A stretch of DNA of 64,000 nucleotides, taken from assembly GCA_036381515.1 (NCBI GenBank), contig DASVCR010000074.1, positions 1 to 64,000 on the forward strand, given 5' to 3'. The notes under the pieces are model-generated. The model was not told the origin of the DNA. It searched no databases and worked only from the letters and a program-made list of their open reading frames with translations. A program made the position numbers and the translations under genes. The stretch is from ZC4RG20 sp036381515 (lineage in GTDB: Bacteria; Pseudomonadota; Gammaproteobacteria; Steroidobacterales; Rariloculaceae). Shown piece after piece: positions 43,216 through 52,573 of this stretch. How positions within the stretch are numbered: position 1 is the stretch's first letter; every line of letters begins with the position of its first letter.

Positions 43216-46200
43216 ATGTCCGAAGCGCTAGCCCGCATCGCCGTCCGCCGCCCCGTCGCCGTCACCGTGCTCGCCGCCGCGATCGTCGTGCTCGGCTGGG
43301 TCTCGTGGCGCGGGCTGCCGCTCGATCTCCTGCCGGACATCGAGAGCCCGACCGTGCTCGTGTCGGTCACCGCCGGCGAGCGTCCCGCGATCGAGATGGA
43401 GCGGCTCTACGGTGAGCGCATCGAGCAGCTGCTCTTCACGGTGCGCGGCTTGCGAGGCATCGACCAGATCGCACGCACGGGCGAGCTGATCACGCGCGTG
43501 ACGTTCGACTGGGACGCCGACATCGATCTCGCGCTCGTCGACGTCAACAAGGCCGTCGCGCCGATCGCCGCGGATACCGACGTCGACGAGGTCCGCGTGC
43601 GGCGCTTCGATCCGCGGCAGCTGCCGGTGCTCGTGCTCGGGCTCGTGCCGGCCGACGGGCGGCAGATGGACCTCGCGGAGCTGCGCCGCATCGCCGAGCG
43701 CCGGATCGCGCCGGGCCTCGAGCAGCTGCGCGGCGTCGCGGAGGTCCGGGTCACCGGCGGACGCGAGAAGCAGGTCGAGGTGCGCCTCGACCGCACGCGC
43801 CTCGACGCGTACGGCCTCACGATCGACGAGGTCCGGAGCCGCATCAGCGCGACGAACGCCGACGTGAACGCGGGCACGCTCGTGCAGGGCGATCGCGTGT
43901 ACCTCGTGCGCGGCCTGTCGCGCTTCACCGGCCCCGACGACGTCGCGAGGACGGTCGTGCGCTACGAGGAAACGGCCTCGCAGGGCACCGTGCCGATTCA
44001 CGTCGCCGATCTCGGCGAGGTCGTGCTCGCCGACGCCGAGATCACGCACGTCGTGCGCGTCGACGGCGTCGAAGGCGTCGGGCTCTCGATATACAAGGAG
44101 GCCGGCGCGAACACCGTCGAGATCTCGCGGCTCGTGCGCGATGCGCTCGAGCGTCTTGCCACGGACCTGCCCGGGATCGACGTCAGGACGGTCGCGGACG
44201 AGGCCGCGCTGATCGAGGACGCGATCGCCGACGTCGAAAGCGCCGCGCTCCTCGGCATCGCGCTCGCGGTCGCGGTGCTCTTCGTGTTCCTGCGCAGCCC
44301 CGGGCCGATCCTCGTCGTCGCCACCGCGATCCCGGTCTCGCTGCTCGCGACCGTGTTCGCGATGGGCCTCGCGGGCCACAGCCTGAACCTGATGACGCTC
44401 GGCGGCCTCGCGCTCGGCGCCGGCATGCTCGTCGACAACGCCATCGTGGTGATGGAGAGCATCTTCAGGCGGCGCGCGCAAGGCGACGCGCCGGCCGACG
44501 CGGCCGCGAAGGGAACGGGCCTCGTCGGCGGCGCGATCGTCGCGAGCACGCTGACGACGTGCGTCGTGTTTCTGCCCGTCGTGCTGATCGAGGGGATGGC
44601 CGCACGGCTCGTCGGCGGCATCGCGTTCACGGTCGTGATGTCGCTCCTCGTGTCGCTCGCCGTCGCGGTCGCGCTGATCCCGGCGCTCGCGGCGTGGCTC
44701 CTGCCCCGCGAGCGCACGCGCGACGTCGATCCGGGCAACTCGCGCGTCGAGGCGGTCGTCTATGCGCTGCTCGGCCGGCCGTGGACGGTCGTCGGATGCG
44801 CGGCCGTGCTCTCCGCCGTCGCGGCCGCATCGCTGTGGCGGCTCGGGACGGAGCTCTTGCCGCCGGCCGATCCGCGGCAGTTCAGCGTGCGCATCGTCGG
44901 GCCGCCCGGACAGCGGGTTGAGTCTACGGTCGAGACAGTCTCCGTCGTCGAAGCCGTGCTCGCGGAGGCCGCCGGGGAGGATCTCCGCGCGATGCTGTCC
45001 GAGGTCGGCCGGCTGCCGAACGACGACCGTCTGATTCGCGAGCAGCAGACCGAGGAGAACACGGCGGAGATCAGGCTCCTGCTCGCGGCCGGCGGGCAGG
45101 GCGGCAGCACGGTCGTGCAGAAGGCCGTGCCGGTCGTCGCCGGGCTCAATGGCGTCGAGGCATCGTGGGAGGTCGGAAGCTCCGCGCTGTCGCGCGCGCT
45201 CGGCACGGCCGGGCCGCCGATCGTCGTCGAGATCGCCGGCGACTCGATCGAGGACCTCCGCAGCGCCGCGGAGCACGTGCGCGAGCGGCTCGCGGCGGTG
45301 CCCGAGCTCTGGAACGTGCAGACGTCGTTCGAAGGCGCGCCGCCCGAGATGCGCATCACGCTGAAGCGGGCGCTCGCGGACGGCCTCGGCGTCGACCTCG
45401 ACGCGGTCGGCGCCGTGCTCGAGGCGTCGCTCGACGGGCTCGACGCGACGACGCTGACGATCGGCGACGAGGAATACGACGTCGTGCTGCGACTGCCCGT
45501 CGCCGATCCTGACACGTTGCTCGCGCTGCCGCTCAGCACGCGCGACGGTCATCGCGTCACGGTCGGCGACGTGGCCCGGCTCGACCAGGTCGAGGGCGCG
45601 CGCGAGATCGTAAGGCGCGATCAACGGCGCATCGCGCGCGTCACGGCGCGGATCGCACCCGGCGTGACGGCGCCCGAAGCGCGTGCCGCGGCGCTCGCCG
45701 CCGTCGCGGCGGCGGATCTGCCGCCGGGCCTCTCGGCCGAGCTCGCCGGCGAGGAGCGCGAGCGCGCGCGCACGACCGAGGAGCTCGGCTTTGCGGCGGC
45801 GCTCGCGTTGCTGCTCGTGTTCATGGTCCTCGCCGGCACGTTCGAGTCGCTGCTCCATCCGGTCACCGTCCTTGCGGCGATTCCGCTGTCGTTGATCGGC
45901 GTCGCGCTCGTGCTCGTGCCGGCCGGCGCGCCGATCGGCGTCATGGCGATGCTCGGCCTGATCGTGCTCGCGGGCATTGCCGTCAACGATGCGATCCTGC
46001 TCGCCGATGCGGCGAAGCGGCAGATCGACGATGGCGTCGAGCGTCGGCGCGCGCTCGCTCGCGCGGCGTCGATACGCCTGCGGCCGATCATTATGACGAC
46101 GGCGACGACGGTGCTTGCGCTCGTGCCGCTCGCGCTCGGGACCGGCGAGGCGGCGCAGCTGCGCGCGCCGCTCGCGCTGACGGTCATCGGCGGGCTCACG

Positions 46201-46287
46201 GCGTCGACGCTCGGCTCGCTGTTCGTGATCCCGTGCGTCTATCTCGTGCTCGACCGGATCGGCTTCCGATCCCGCCGGGCGACGTAG
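43216..46287 (+). CDS. RND efflux transporter permease
   Basis: Encodes 1023 residues, the usual length. It shows the RND start RRPVAVTVLAAAIVVLGW, the first periplasmic loop (LPDIESPTVLVSVTAGERPA), the TM4 proton-relay GAGMLVDNAIVVMES at about 400 (Asp present, second acidic position Asn), the second loop (ELLPPADPRQFSVRIVGPPG) and the TM10 motif GIAVNDAILLADAAKRQ at about 920. It exports small molecules using the proton gradient. The frame is open back to 43159 through the REP palindrome (reading MSDTFFRRKK), but the ATG at 43216 starts at the conserved N-terminus. It works with the adaptor just upstream. Confidence 0.93.
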   Translation: MSEALARIAVRRPVAVTVLAAAIVVLGWVSWRGLPLDLLPDIESPTVLVSVTAGERPAIEMERLYGERIEQLLFTVRGLRGIDQIARTGELITRVTFDWDADIDLALVDVNKAVAPIAADTDVDEVRVRRFDPRQLPVLVLGLVPADGRQMDLAELRRIAERRIAPGLEQLRGVAEVRVTGGREKQVEVRLDRTRLDAYGLTIDEVRSRISATNADVNAGTLVQGDRVYLVRGLSRFTGPDDVARTVVRYEETASQGTVPIHVADLGEVVLADAEITHVVRVDGVEGVGLSIYKEAGANTVEISRLVRDALERLATDLPGIDVRTVADEAALIEDAIADVESAALLGIALAVAVLFVFLRSPGPILVVATAIPVSLLATVFAMGLAGHSLNLMTLGGLALGAGMLVDNAIVVMESIFRRRAQGDAPADAAAKGTGLVGGAIVASTLTTCVVFLPVVLIEGMAARLVGGIAFTVVMSLLVSLAVAVALIPALAAWLLPRERTRDVDPGNSRVEAVVYALLGRPWTVVGCAAVLSAVAAASLWRLGTELLPPADPRQFSVRIVGPPGQRVESTVETVSVVEAVLAEAAGEDLRAMLSEVGRLPNDDRLIREQQTEENTAEIRLLLAAGGQGGSTVVQKAVPVVAGLNGVEASWEVGSSALSRALGTAGPPIVVEIAGDSIEDLRSAAEHVRERLAAVPELWNVQTSFEGAPPEMRITLKRALADGLGVDLDAVGAVLEASLDGLDATTLTIGDEEYDVVLRLPVADPDTLLALPLSTRDGHRVTVGDVARLDQVEGAREIVRRDQRRIARVTARIAPGVTAPEARAAALAAVAAADLPPGLSAELAGEERERARTTEELGFAAALALLLVFMVLAGTFESLLHPVTVLAAIPLSLIGVALVLVPAGAPIGVMAMLGLIVLAGIAVNDAILLADAAKRQIDDGVERRRALARAASIRLRPIIMTTATTVLALVPLALGTGEAAQLRAPLALTVIGGLTASTLGSLFVIPCVYLVLDRIGFRSRRAT

Positions 46288-46295
46288 GTCCGACC

Positions 46296-49200
46296 GTGGT
46301 GCTCGACCTCGTCGCGCTGCCCGTTCGCCGGCCTACCGCGACGGCGATGTTCTTCCTCGCGCTCGTGATGCTCGGGCTCTTCGCGTGGTACCGGATACCG
46401 ATCGAGCTGATGCCGGCGCTCCGCGGCGAGCAGCTCGTCGTGTCGTTCGTGCGTCCGGGGTCCGAGCCCGAGGTCGTCGAGCGCGAGATCCTGCTGCCGC
46501 TCGAGGCGCGCGTCGGCGAGCTGCCGGGGCTCACCGAGACGTGGGGCGAGGTGAACGGCGCGAGCGGCCGTCTGCAGCTCCAGTTCGAGCGCGGCACGAA
46601 CATCCGCGTGCGCGAGCTCGAGCTCAACAGCATCGCGGCGGAGCTCGCGCGCACGCAGCCGGAAGGCACGTTCATCAACGTCTCGTCGCAGGACCTGACG
46701 GCGTTCAGCCGCTTCGCGATGATCATCCACGTGACCGGGGGCGCCGATCCGAACGCGTTGCGCGATCTCGTCGAGCAGCGGATCGAGCCGCGGGTCGCCG
46801 CGGTCCCCGGCGTGAGTCAGGTGCTTGCGACGGGCGGCGCGCCGCGCGAGGTCACCGTGTGGATCGACCCGGAGCGCTGCGCGGCGCTCGGCATCCGTCC
46901 CGAGACGGTCACGGCGCTGCTCGGCCGGTCCGTGCAGCGGCTGCGCTTTCTCGGCGGCACCGAGCGCGACGGCCGCCGCTGGCAGGTCACGCTCGACGGG
47001 CGCCCCGGCGGCGTCGCATCGCTCGGCGAGCTCAGGATCGATCCCGCGCGGCCGGTGCTCTTGCGCCACGTCGCCGACATCGAGATGACGACCGCGCGCG
47101 CCGACAGCGCGTTCCGGATCAACGGCGCCGACGCGACGGGGCTCATCGTCTTTCAGGAGGAGGGCGAGAACCTCGTGCGGCTCGGCCGCGCGCTGCGCGA
47201 GCGGGTCGAGGAGCTCCGCGCGGAGTGGGCGCCGTACGGCGTCGATTTCCGGATCGGCTTCGACGCGGCCGAGACCGTCGAGGAGCAGCTCGATCGGCTG
47301 AAGCAGCTCGCGCTGTCGGGCTTCGTGATCGCGCTCGCCGTGCTCTACCTGTTCCTGCGCGAGCTGCGCGCGGTCGCGGTCGTCGCCGTCGCCGTGCCGA
47401 TGAGCCTGCTCATCGCGGGCGCGATGCTCTATCTCGGCGGCTACACGCTGAATCTCGTCACGCTGCTTGGTCTCGCCGTCGGCATCGGCATGCTCGTCGA
47501 CAACAGCATCGTCGTCTTCGAGGCCGTGCAGCGGTTCCTCGAGCGCGGGCTCTCGGCGGAGTCCGCTGCAATCGCGGGCATCAGGCGCACCGTCCGCGCG
47601 ATCGTCGCGGCGAGCGCGACGAACGCCGTCGTGTTCCTGCCGGCCGTGTTCCTCGTCGACGACAGCTTCATCCGCGGCGCGCTCGAGCTCGTCGCGATCG
47701 CGATCCTGCTGCCGCTCTTCGCGTCGCTCGTCGTCGCGGTCGGCTTCGTGCCGCTCCTGGCCGAGAAGTTCGCGGCGCCTGCTGCGGCCGCGCGCCTCGC
47801 GCGGCGGGCCGATTGGCGGCGGGAGCACGGCGGCAAGCCGCCGCCGCAACGTGCCCGGGCGCTCCTGTCCGCGATCCTGAAATCCGCGTTGCGGCGGCCC
47901 GCGCCTTGGCTCGTCGCCGTCACGGTGTCGATCGTGCTGACGATCGTGATCGCGTTGCCGTGGGTGCTCGTCGGCAGCCTCGCGCAGCAGGCCGAGCAGG
48001 CCGACCAGGTCAGCCTCGAGATCGAGCTCGCCGGGAGCCGATCGCTCGACGCGGCGACCTCCGTCTTCGCGCGGATCGAGCAGGCGGTGCTCGGCCTCGA
48101 CGGGATCGAGCTCGTCGAGAGCTCGTTCCAGGAGGTCGGCGGCACGCTGACCGTGCACCTCGATCCCGCCGCACGCGACGCGGGCGGCGCAACGGCCGGG
48201 CGCGTCCGCGAAGAGGTGCGCAAGGCCGTCGAAGGCCTCGACGGCGTCGAGCTCCGGACGATGACTCTCGACGGCACCGGCGGGGGATCGGGCGACGAAC
48301 GCAACGGCGGCGGGGGCGGCGCGCTCGGCGGGTCCGCGTCCGAGGTGCGCGTGTCCGGACCGGACATGGTGCAGATCAACCTGATCGCGCGCGAGATCCA
48401 GTCGCGGCTCGAGTCGATCCCCGACGTCGAGGAGGCGTGGATCTCGGGCGGCACGGGCCAGGACGAGCTGCGCGTCGAGCCGCTGGCCGCCGCGCTCGCC
48501 GCATATCGGCTCAATCCGGAGGACGTGCTGAACGCGCTGAACGTGTTCCGGCGCGAGGGCGTACAGCTCCAGGTCGGGTTCACGCTCGCCGACGGGCGCG
48601 AGCTGCCGCTGACCGTGCGTCGGCCCGACGTCGTCGCGTACGACGCGCTCGCGTCGATCGACGCGCTCCGGCTCGCGACGGACGAAGGCGTCGTGCCGTT
48701 CGGCGTCGTGACGACGGGCAGCCGCGTGCCGGCGCCGCCCGCGATCGCGCATCACAATGGCCGGCGCGAGCTTTCGGTGAGCTACAGCCTCGGCAGCTCG
48801 GCGCCGGAGCAGGGGCCCGAGCGCCTGCGGCTCGAGTCGGCAATCGAAGAGGCGGTGCGCACCGTTTACCGGCCCTCGGGGTACACGGTCGAGTCGGTCG
48901 TCGACGAGGGCACGGATTGGTTCAGGCTCGTCTTCGTGCCGGTGCTCCTGCTGCTCTACGCCGTGCTCGCGATCACGTTCGAGTCGTTCACGCTGCCGAT
49001 CCTCGTGCTCGTCGCCGTGCCGCTGACCGTGCTCGGCGCGACGTGGTCGCTCGTGCTCGCCGGCGTAGGCGCCGGCATCTACGCGCTCGTCGGCGTGATC
49101 GCGCTGCTCGGGCTCACGGTGAATCCCGCAATCCTGCTCGTCGACCGCATGCAGCAGCGCGTGCTCGGGAGCGGCTCGAGCGGCGGCGCGGCCGCGATCG

Positions 49201-51059
49201 CCGCGGTGCGCGAGCGCACGCGGCCCGTGCTGATGACGAGCGCGACGACGATCGCGGGCTTGTGGCCGCTCGCGCTGTCGACCGGCCAGGAGCTCGAGAT
49301 CTGGCCGCCGTTCGCGACCGTCGTGATGGGCGGCCTCGCGACGTCGACCGTGCTGACGCTCGTCGTCATTCCGGTCGGCTTCGTGCTGCTGACGCGCATC
49401 GACCGGATCTTCGGCAAGCTCGGTCCGTGGATCGTGCTCGGCTGGATCGCGGCGACGGCGGCGGTCGTCGCGCCGCTGATCGTCACGGATCGCTTGAACG
49501 CGCTCGGCTGGCAGATCACGACGACCGTGCTCGTCGCCGCAGCGCTCCTGTGGCTCGCGCTCGCGATCTTCCACCGGGCGCCGAAGCTCGCGTTCGATCC
49601 CGCCGCGACGGCGATCGAGGCCCGCTACCTCGCGAAGGTGTACGGCAGGCCAGGATCGGTCAAGCGCGCGTGGCGGCTCGGCCGCGACGGCGGCCGCGAC
49701 GGCGGTGCGTCCGCCGCGCGCACGCGGCGCGACGCGGGCGAGCGCGCGCTGACGTTCACCATGCTCTTCGCGGGCGCGCTCTATCTCGCGACGCACCTGG
49801 GCTCGATGCCGTGGCGGCTCGTCTTCGCGTACATCGCGGCGGCGTTCGCGGCGCGTGCGGTGATCGAGCTCCGCCTCGCGGTGCTGCCGCCGCGCGAGGA
49901 GGCGCGCGACGCACGGATCGCCCGCGGCCTCACGTTCGATGCGATCGTTCCGACGCTCGCGCCGTGGATCATGCTCGCGGCGCTCGCGGTCGCGTACATG
50001 GTGCTGCCGGCCATCGACGGCACGCGCCAGGCGCTGCCGCCGGTCGCCGTCGTCGTGCTCGCCGGGCTCACGCTGATCGTGCAGCTCGGCCGCCGGACCG
50101 CGCGCCGCGCCGCGGGTGCGGCCGCGGCGGGCGCGCCGGCGGACGTCGGCCGCGTGCGCGCCGCGTGGCGGCAGGCGTGTCTCGCGGTATTCGGTCTCGA
50201 CCTCCCGCGCGCCGAGATCGAGGCGCTCGCGACGACGAGCTTCGCGGCGAAGCAAGGCATGATCGGCATCCTCGGTCCGAACGGCGCCGGCAAGACGACG
50301 CTGCTCCGGATGCTTGCGGGCGTGCTCGATCCGACCGCGGGCGCGATCCACTACAGCGGTCTGCCGAAGCGCCGCGTCGGCGGCTACGTGAGCCGCTGGG
50401 TCGGCTATCTGCCGCAGGAGTTCGGTCTGCCGAATCACCTGACCGCGCGCGAGTATCTCGACTACTTCGCGCTGCTCTACGAGGTCGGGGACCGGCAGGA
50501 GCGGCGCGAGCGCGTCGACGCGCTGCTCGCCGAGGTCGGTCTCGACGAACGCAAGGACGAGAAGATCGGCGCGTACTCGGGCGGCATGCGGCAGCGCGTC
50601 GCCGTCGCGCGCACGTTGCTCCGTCATCCGCCGATCATCATCGTCGACGAGCCGACGGTCGGGCTCGATCCGCGCGAGCGGATCCGTTTCCGGAACCTGC
50701 TCTCGCGGCTCGCCGAAGGGCGCGTCGTGCTGTTCTCGACGCACGTCGTCGAGGACGTCGCCGTGTCGTGCCGGCGGGTCATCGTGATGAGCCGCGGCCG
50801 GATCGTCTACGACGGCGCGCCTGCGGACCTCGCGGGGCTCGCGGCGGGGAAGACGTGGGAGATCCGCCTGGCGGCCGGCGAGCACGTCGAGCTCCCGCGA
50901 TCGTGCAAGGTCGTCGATCAGGTGCCCGACGCGGGCGGCGGCGTGCGCATGCGCGTGCTGTCCGCGACGCAGCCGCATCCGGCGGCGAAGGCGATCGAGC
51001 CCGTGATCGAGGACGGCTATCTCGAGCTCGTGACGCGAGGAGGCGAGCGCGATGCGTGA
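46296..51059 (+). CDS. RND transporter fused to an ABC ATPase
   Basis: Encodes 1587 residues. Residues 1-1035 are a full RND pump (PVRRPTATAMFFLALVMLG; TM4 GIGMLVDNSIVVFEAV near 400; TM10 LTVNPAILLVDRM near 940), with a Gly-rich insert near 665. Two more spans follow at 1043-1090, then an Arg-rich linker and four hydrophobic segments at 1153-1265. Residues about 1300-1560 are an ABC ATPase: Walker A ILGPNGAGKTTLLRML near 1325, YLPQEFGLP, signature YSGGMRQRVAVARTL, Walker B IIIVDEPTVGLDP, H-loop STHVVED. One uninterrupted frame joins all parts. GTG at 46296 is nine bases after the RND stop. Domain calls are firm; coupling of the two energy sources is inference. Confidence 0.9.
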   Translation: MVLDLVALPVRRPTATAMFFLALVMLGLFAWYRIPIELMPALRGEQLVVSFVRPGSEPEVVEREILLPLEARVGELPGLTETWGEVNGASGRLQLQFERGTNIRVRELELNSIAAELARTQPEGTFINVSSQDLTAFSRFAMIIHVTGGADPNALRDLVEQRIEPRVAAVPGVSQVLATGGAPREVTVWIDPERCAALGIRPETVTALLGRSVQRLRFLGGTERDGRRWQVTLDGRPGGVASLGELRIDPARPVLLRHVADIEMTTARADSAFRINGADATGLIVFQEEGENLVRLGRALRERVEELRAEWAPYGVDFRIGFDAAETVEEQLDRLKQLALSGFVIALAVLYLFLRELRAVAVVAVAVPMSLLIAGAMLYLGGYTLNLVTLLGLAVGIGMLVDNSIVVFEAVQRFLERGLSAESAAIAGIRRTVRAIVAASATNAVVFLPAVFLVDDSFIRGALELVAIAILLPLFASLVVAVGFVPLLAEKFAAPAAAARLARRADWRREHGGKPPPQRARALLSAILKSALRRPAPWLVAVTVSIVLTIVIALPWVLVGSLAQQAEQADQVSLEIELAGSRSLDAATSVFARIEQAVLGLDGIELVESSFQEVGGTLTVHLDPAARDAGGATAGRVREEVRKAVEGLDGVELRTMTLDGTGGGSGDERNGGGGGALGGSASEVRVSGPDMVQINLIAREIQSRLESIPDVEEAWISGGTGQDELRVEPLAAALAAYRLNPEDVLNALNVFRREGVQLQVGFTLADGRELPLTVRRPDVVAYDALASIDALRLATDEGVVPFGVVTTGSRVPAPPAIAHHNGRRELSVSYSLGSSAPEQGPERLRLESAIEEAVRTVYRPSGYTVESVVDEGTDWFRLVFVPVLLLLYAVLAITFESFTLPILVLVAVPLTVLGATWSLVLAGVGAGIYALVGVIALLGLTVNPAILLVDRMQQRVLGSGSSGGAAAIAAVRERTRPVLMTSATTIAGLWPLALSTGQELEIWPPFATVVMGGLATSTVLTLVVIPVGFVLLTRIDRIFGKLGPWIVLGWIAATAAVVAPLIVTDRLNALGWQITTTVLVAAALLWLALAIFHRAPKLAFDPAATAIEARYLAKVYGRPGSVKRAWRLGRDGGRDGGASAARTRRDAGERALTFTMLFAGALYLATHLGSMPWRLVFAYIAAAFAARAVIELRLAVLPPREEARDARIARGLTFDAIVPTLAPWIMLAALAVAYMVLPAIDGTRQALPPVAVVVLAGLTLIVQLGRRTARRAAGAAAAGAPADVGRVRAAWRQACLAVFGLDLPRAEIEALATTSFAAKQGMIGILGPNGAGKTTLLRMLAGVLDPTAGAIHYSGLPKRRVGGYVSRWVGYLPQEFGLPNHLTAREYLDYFALLYEVGDRQERRERVDALLAEVGLDERKDEKIGAYSGGMRQRVAVARTLLRHPPIIIVDEPTVGLDPRERIRFRNLLSRLAEGRVVLFSTHVVEDVAVSCRRVIVMSRGRIVYDGAPADLAGLAAGKTWEIRLAAGEHVELPRSCKVVDQVPDAGGGVRMRVLSATQPHPAAKAIEPVIEDGYLELVTRGGERDA

Positions 51060-51834
51060 GCATGCGACGAAGGCGGGCGCGTCCGTGCGCGCGAGCGGGC
51101 TCCGCGCCGCGGCGGCGAGGGCCGCGGCCGCTGCGGTCGATGCGGCGCTGCTGCTCCGGCTGTCGCTGCGGCTCCAGCTCGGCAAGCGCTTCCTCGCCGT
51201 GCCGCTGCTCGCGCTCCTGTGGCCCGCGTACCAGGCGTTGACGCTCGTCGTCGGGTGGCGCGCCGAGAGCTTCGATGCGAGCGACGCGCAGAACGCGCTG
51301 ATCGGCTTTCCGCTCGCCGTGCTTGGCATCGGGCTCGGCGTGCGCATCATCGCGGGCGAGATCGAGCAGCGGACGCTCGAGGTTACGTACACGGTCCCGG
51401 GCGGCGCGGCGCGGGTCTGGATCTCGAAGCTCGCGGCCGCGGCGGCGGCGCTGCTTGCCGCGGAGGCGCTCCTCGGGATCGTGACGGCGTTGTTCTTCAC
51501 GCCCTATCCGCCGAGCGCGCTCTACGGCGCGTTCCAAAGTGCGGTGTTCTATCTCGCCGCCGCAGCGGGGCTCGGCGCGCTCCTGCGGAGCGAGATCACG
51601 GCCGCGCTCGTCGCGGGCGTGCTGCTCACCGCGAACGGTTTCCTGACCGGGTTCGGCGGCGCACCGAGCCGCTGGTCGCCGTTCTTCAATCCGCTCGCGG
51701 TCGACGAAGCGAGCGCTGCCGACGTGCTGGCGTGGACGGTGCAGAACCGCATCGGCGTCGCGCTCGCGACCGCGGCGCTCGTCGCGCTGTCGTGTGCTCG
51801 GGCGGAACGGCGGGAGAAGCTGCTCAGGGTGTGA
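51052..51834 (+). CDS. ABC-2 type permease (last gene of the hybrid operon)
   Basis: Encodes 260 residues with six spans: FLAVPLLALLWPAYQALTLV, LIGFPLAVLGIGLGVRII, KLAAAAAALLAAEALLGIV, SAVFYLAAAAGLGALL, EITAALVAGVLLTANGFLTG and VALATAALVALS. Between spans 2 and 3 is AGEIEQRTLEVTYTVPGG, a typical ABC-2 permease element (E-x-E-x-x-T-L-E-x-x). The ATG overlaps the stop of the RND-ABC fusion by eight bases, so the two are translated together and the fused ATPase probably drives this permease. REP palindromes follow after 15 bases. Confidence 0.88.
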   Translation: MREHATKAGASVRASGLRAAAARAAAAAVDAALLLRLSLRLQLGKRFLAVPLLALLWPAYQALTLVVGWRAESFDASDAQNALIGFPLAVLGIGLGVRIIAGEIEQRTLEVTYTVPGGAARVWISKLAAAAAALLAAEALLGIVTALFFTPYPPSALYGAFQSAVFYLAAAAGLGALLRSEITAALVAGVLLTANGFLTGFGGAPSRWSPFFNPLAVDEASAADVLAWTVQNRIGVALATAALVALSCARAERREKLLRV

Positions 51835-51849
51835 GGCGATGAGCGACAC

Positions 51850-51995
51850 AAAAATCGTCGGCACGAAAATCGTGTCCACAAAAATCGTGTCAGACACCTT
51901 TTTCGGCGAGGTCCGTTCGATATCCCGACCCCTTCGGCCGAAAAAGGTGTCTGACACGATTTTTCCGAGAAAAAGGGTGTCTGACACGATTTTTG
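51850..51995. repeat. REP cluster at the end of the operon, GTCAGACACC subfamily
   Basis: Several arms in sequence: two partial arms (AAAATCGTCGGCACG, AAAATCGTGTCCAC), a full arm AAAATCGTGTCAGACACC plus TTTTTCGGC, a 33-base spacer, then GGCCGAAAAAGGTGTCTGAC plus ACGATTTTT, and a further right arm GAAAAAGGGTGTCTGACACG. The outer arms can pair into a large branched hairpin. It separates the operon from the nfeD/qmcA pair and may act as a transcription or mRNA-stability boundary. Confidence 0.9.
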
Positions 51996-52098
51996 TCCGG
52001 AATGCAGAACCGCTGCGAAGTCAGGATCGTCGCGTGACTTCGCGCGGACGGCTGCCGATAATTTCGAGCGCCCGGCTTGGGGCGGGAGGTGAGTAACG

Positions 52099-52542
52099 AT
52101 GACTTGGTGGGCATGGATCATTCTCGGCGTCGTGCTGCTCGGCGCGGAGCTCTTCGCGATCGACGCGCAGTTCTATCTCGTGTTCCTCGGCCTGTCCGCA
52201 GTCCTCGTCGGCGTCGCGGGCAGCCTGGGGCCAGATCTGCCGTCGTGGATCGAATGGCTGTCGTTCGCGGCGCTTTCCGTCCTCACGATGTTCACCGTTC
52301 GGAAGCAGCTCTACGAGAAGGTGCGGGGCAGGCCGCTCGGCACCGTCGAGAGCGACGTCGGCGGACGCGTCGAGCTCGCGGAGGATCTCGCGCCGGGCAA
52401 GTCGTGCCGCACCGAGTACCGCGGCTCGCTGTGGACGGCGGTGAACGTCGGGACCCGGCCGATCCCGGCCGGCGAGCAAGCACGTATCGAGGCGGTCGAC
52501 GGGCTCACGCTGCACGTCCGCAGCGTCGTCGGCGAAGAGTAG
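52099..52542 (+). CDS. NfeD family membrane protein
   Basis: Encodes 147 residues. Two or three membrane spans at the N-terminus (WWAWIILGVVLLGAELFAID; FYLVFLGLSAVLVGVAGSL; LSFAALSVLTMFTVRKQLY) are followed by an OB-fold domain (GTVESDVGGRVELAEDLAPG; YRGSLWTAVNVGTRPIPAGE; ARIEAVDGLTLHVRSV). This is the short NfeD/YbbK type, the usual partner of SPFH proteins. The strong GGAGGTGA site sets the start. It is followed by its SPFH partner after 31 bases. Together they organise membrane microdomains or protein quality control. Confidence 0.92.
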   Translation: MTWWAWIILGVVLLGAELFAIDAQFYLVFLGLSAVLVGVAGSLGPDLPSWIEWLSFAALSVLTMFTVRKQLYEKVRGRPLGTVESDVGGRVELAEDLAPGKSCRTEYRGSLWTAVNVGTRPIPAGEQARIEAVDGLTLHVRSVVGEE

Positions 52543-52573
52543 CGGCCGGGTATCGGCCACGGAGGAGAGGCAC

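Noticed and set aside
46239..51500. Minus-strand frame of 1753 codons and plus-strand frame of 1618 codons over the RND-ABC gene
   Set aside because: Both are shadows of the real frame; only the frame ending at 51059 shows RND and ABC motifs and membrane spans.
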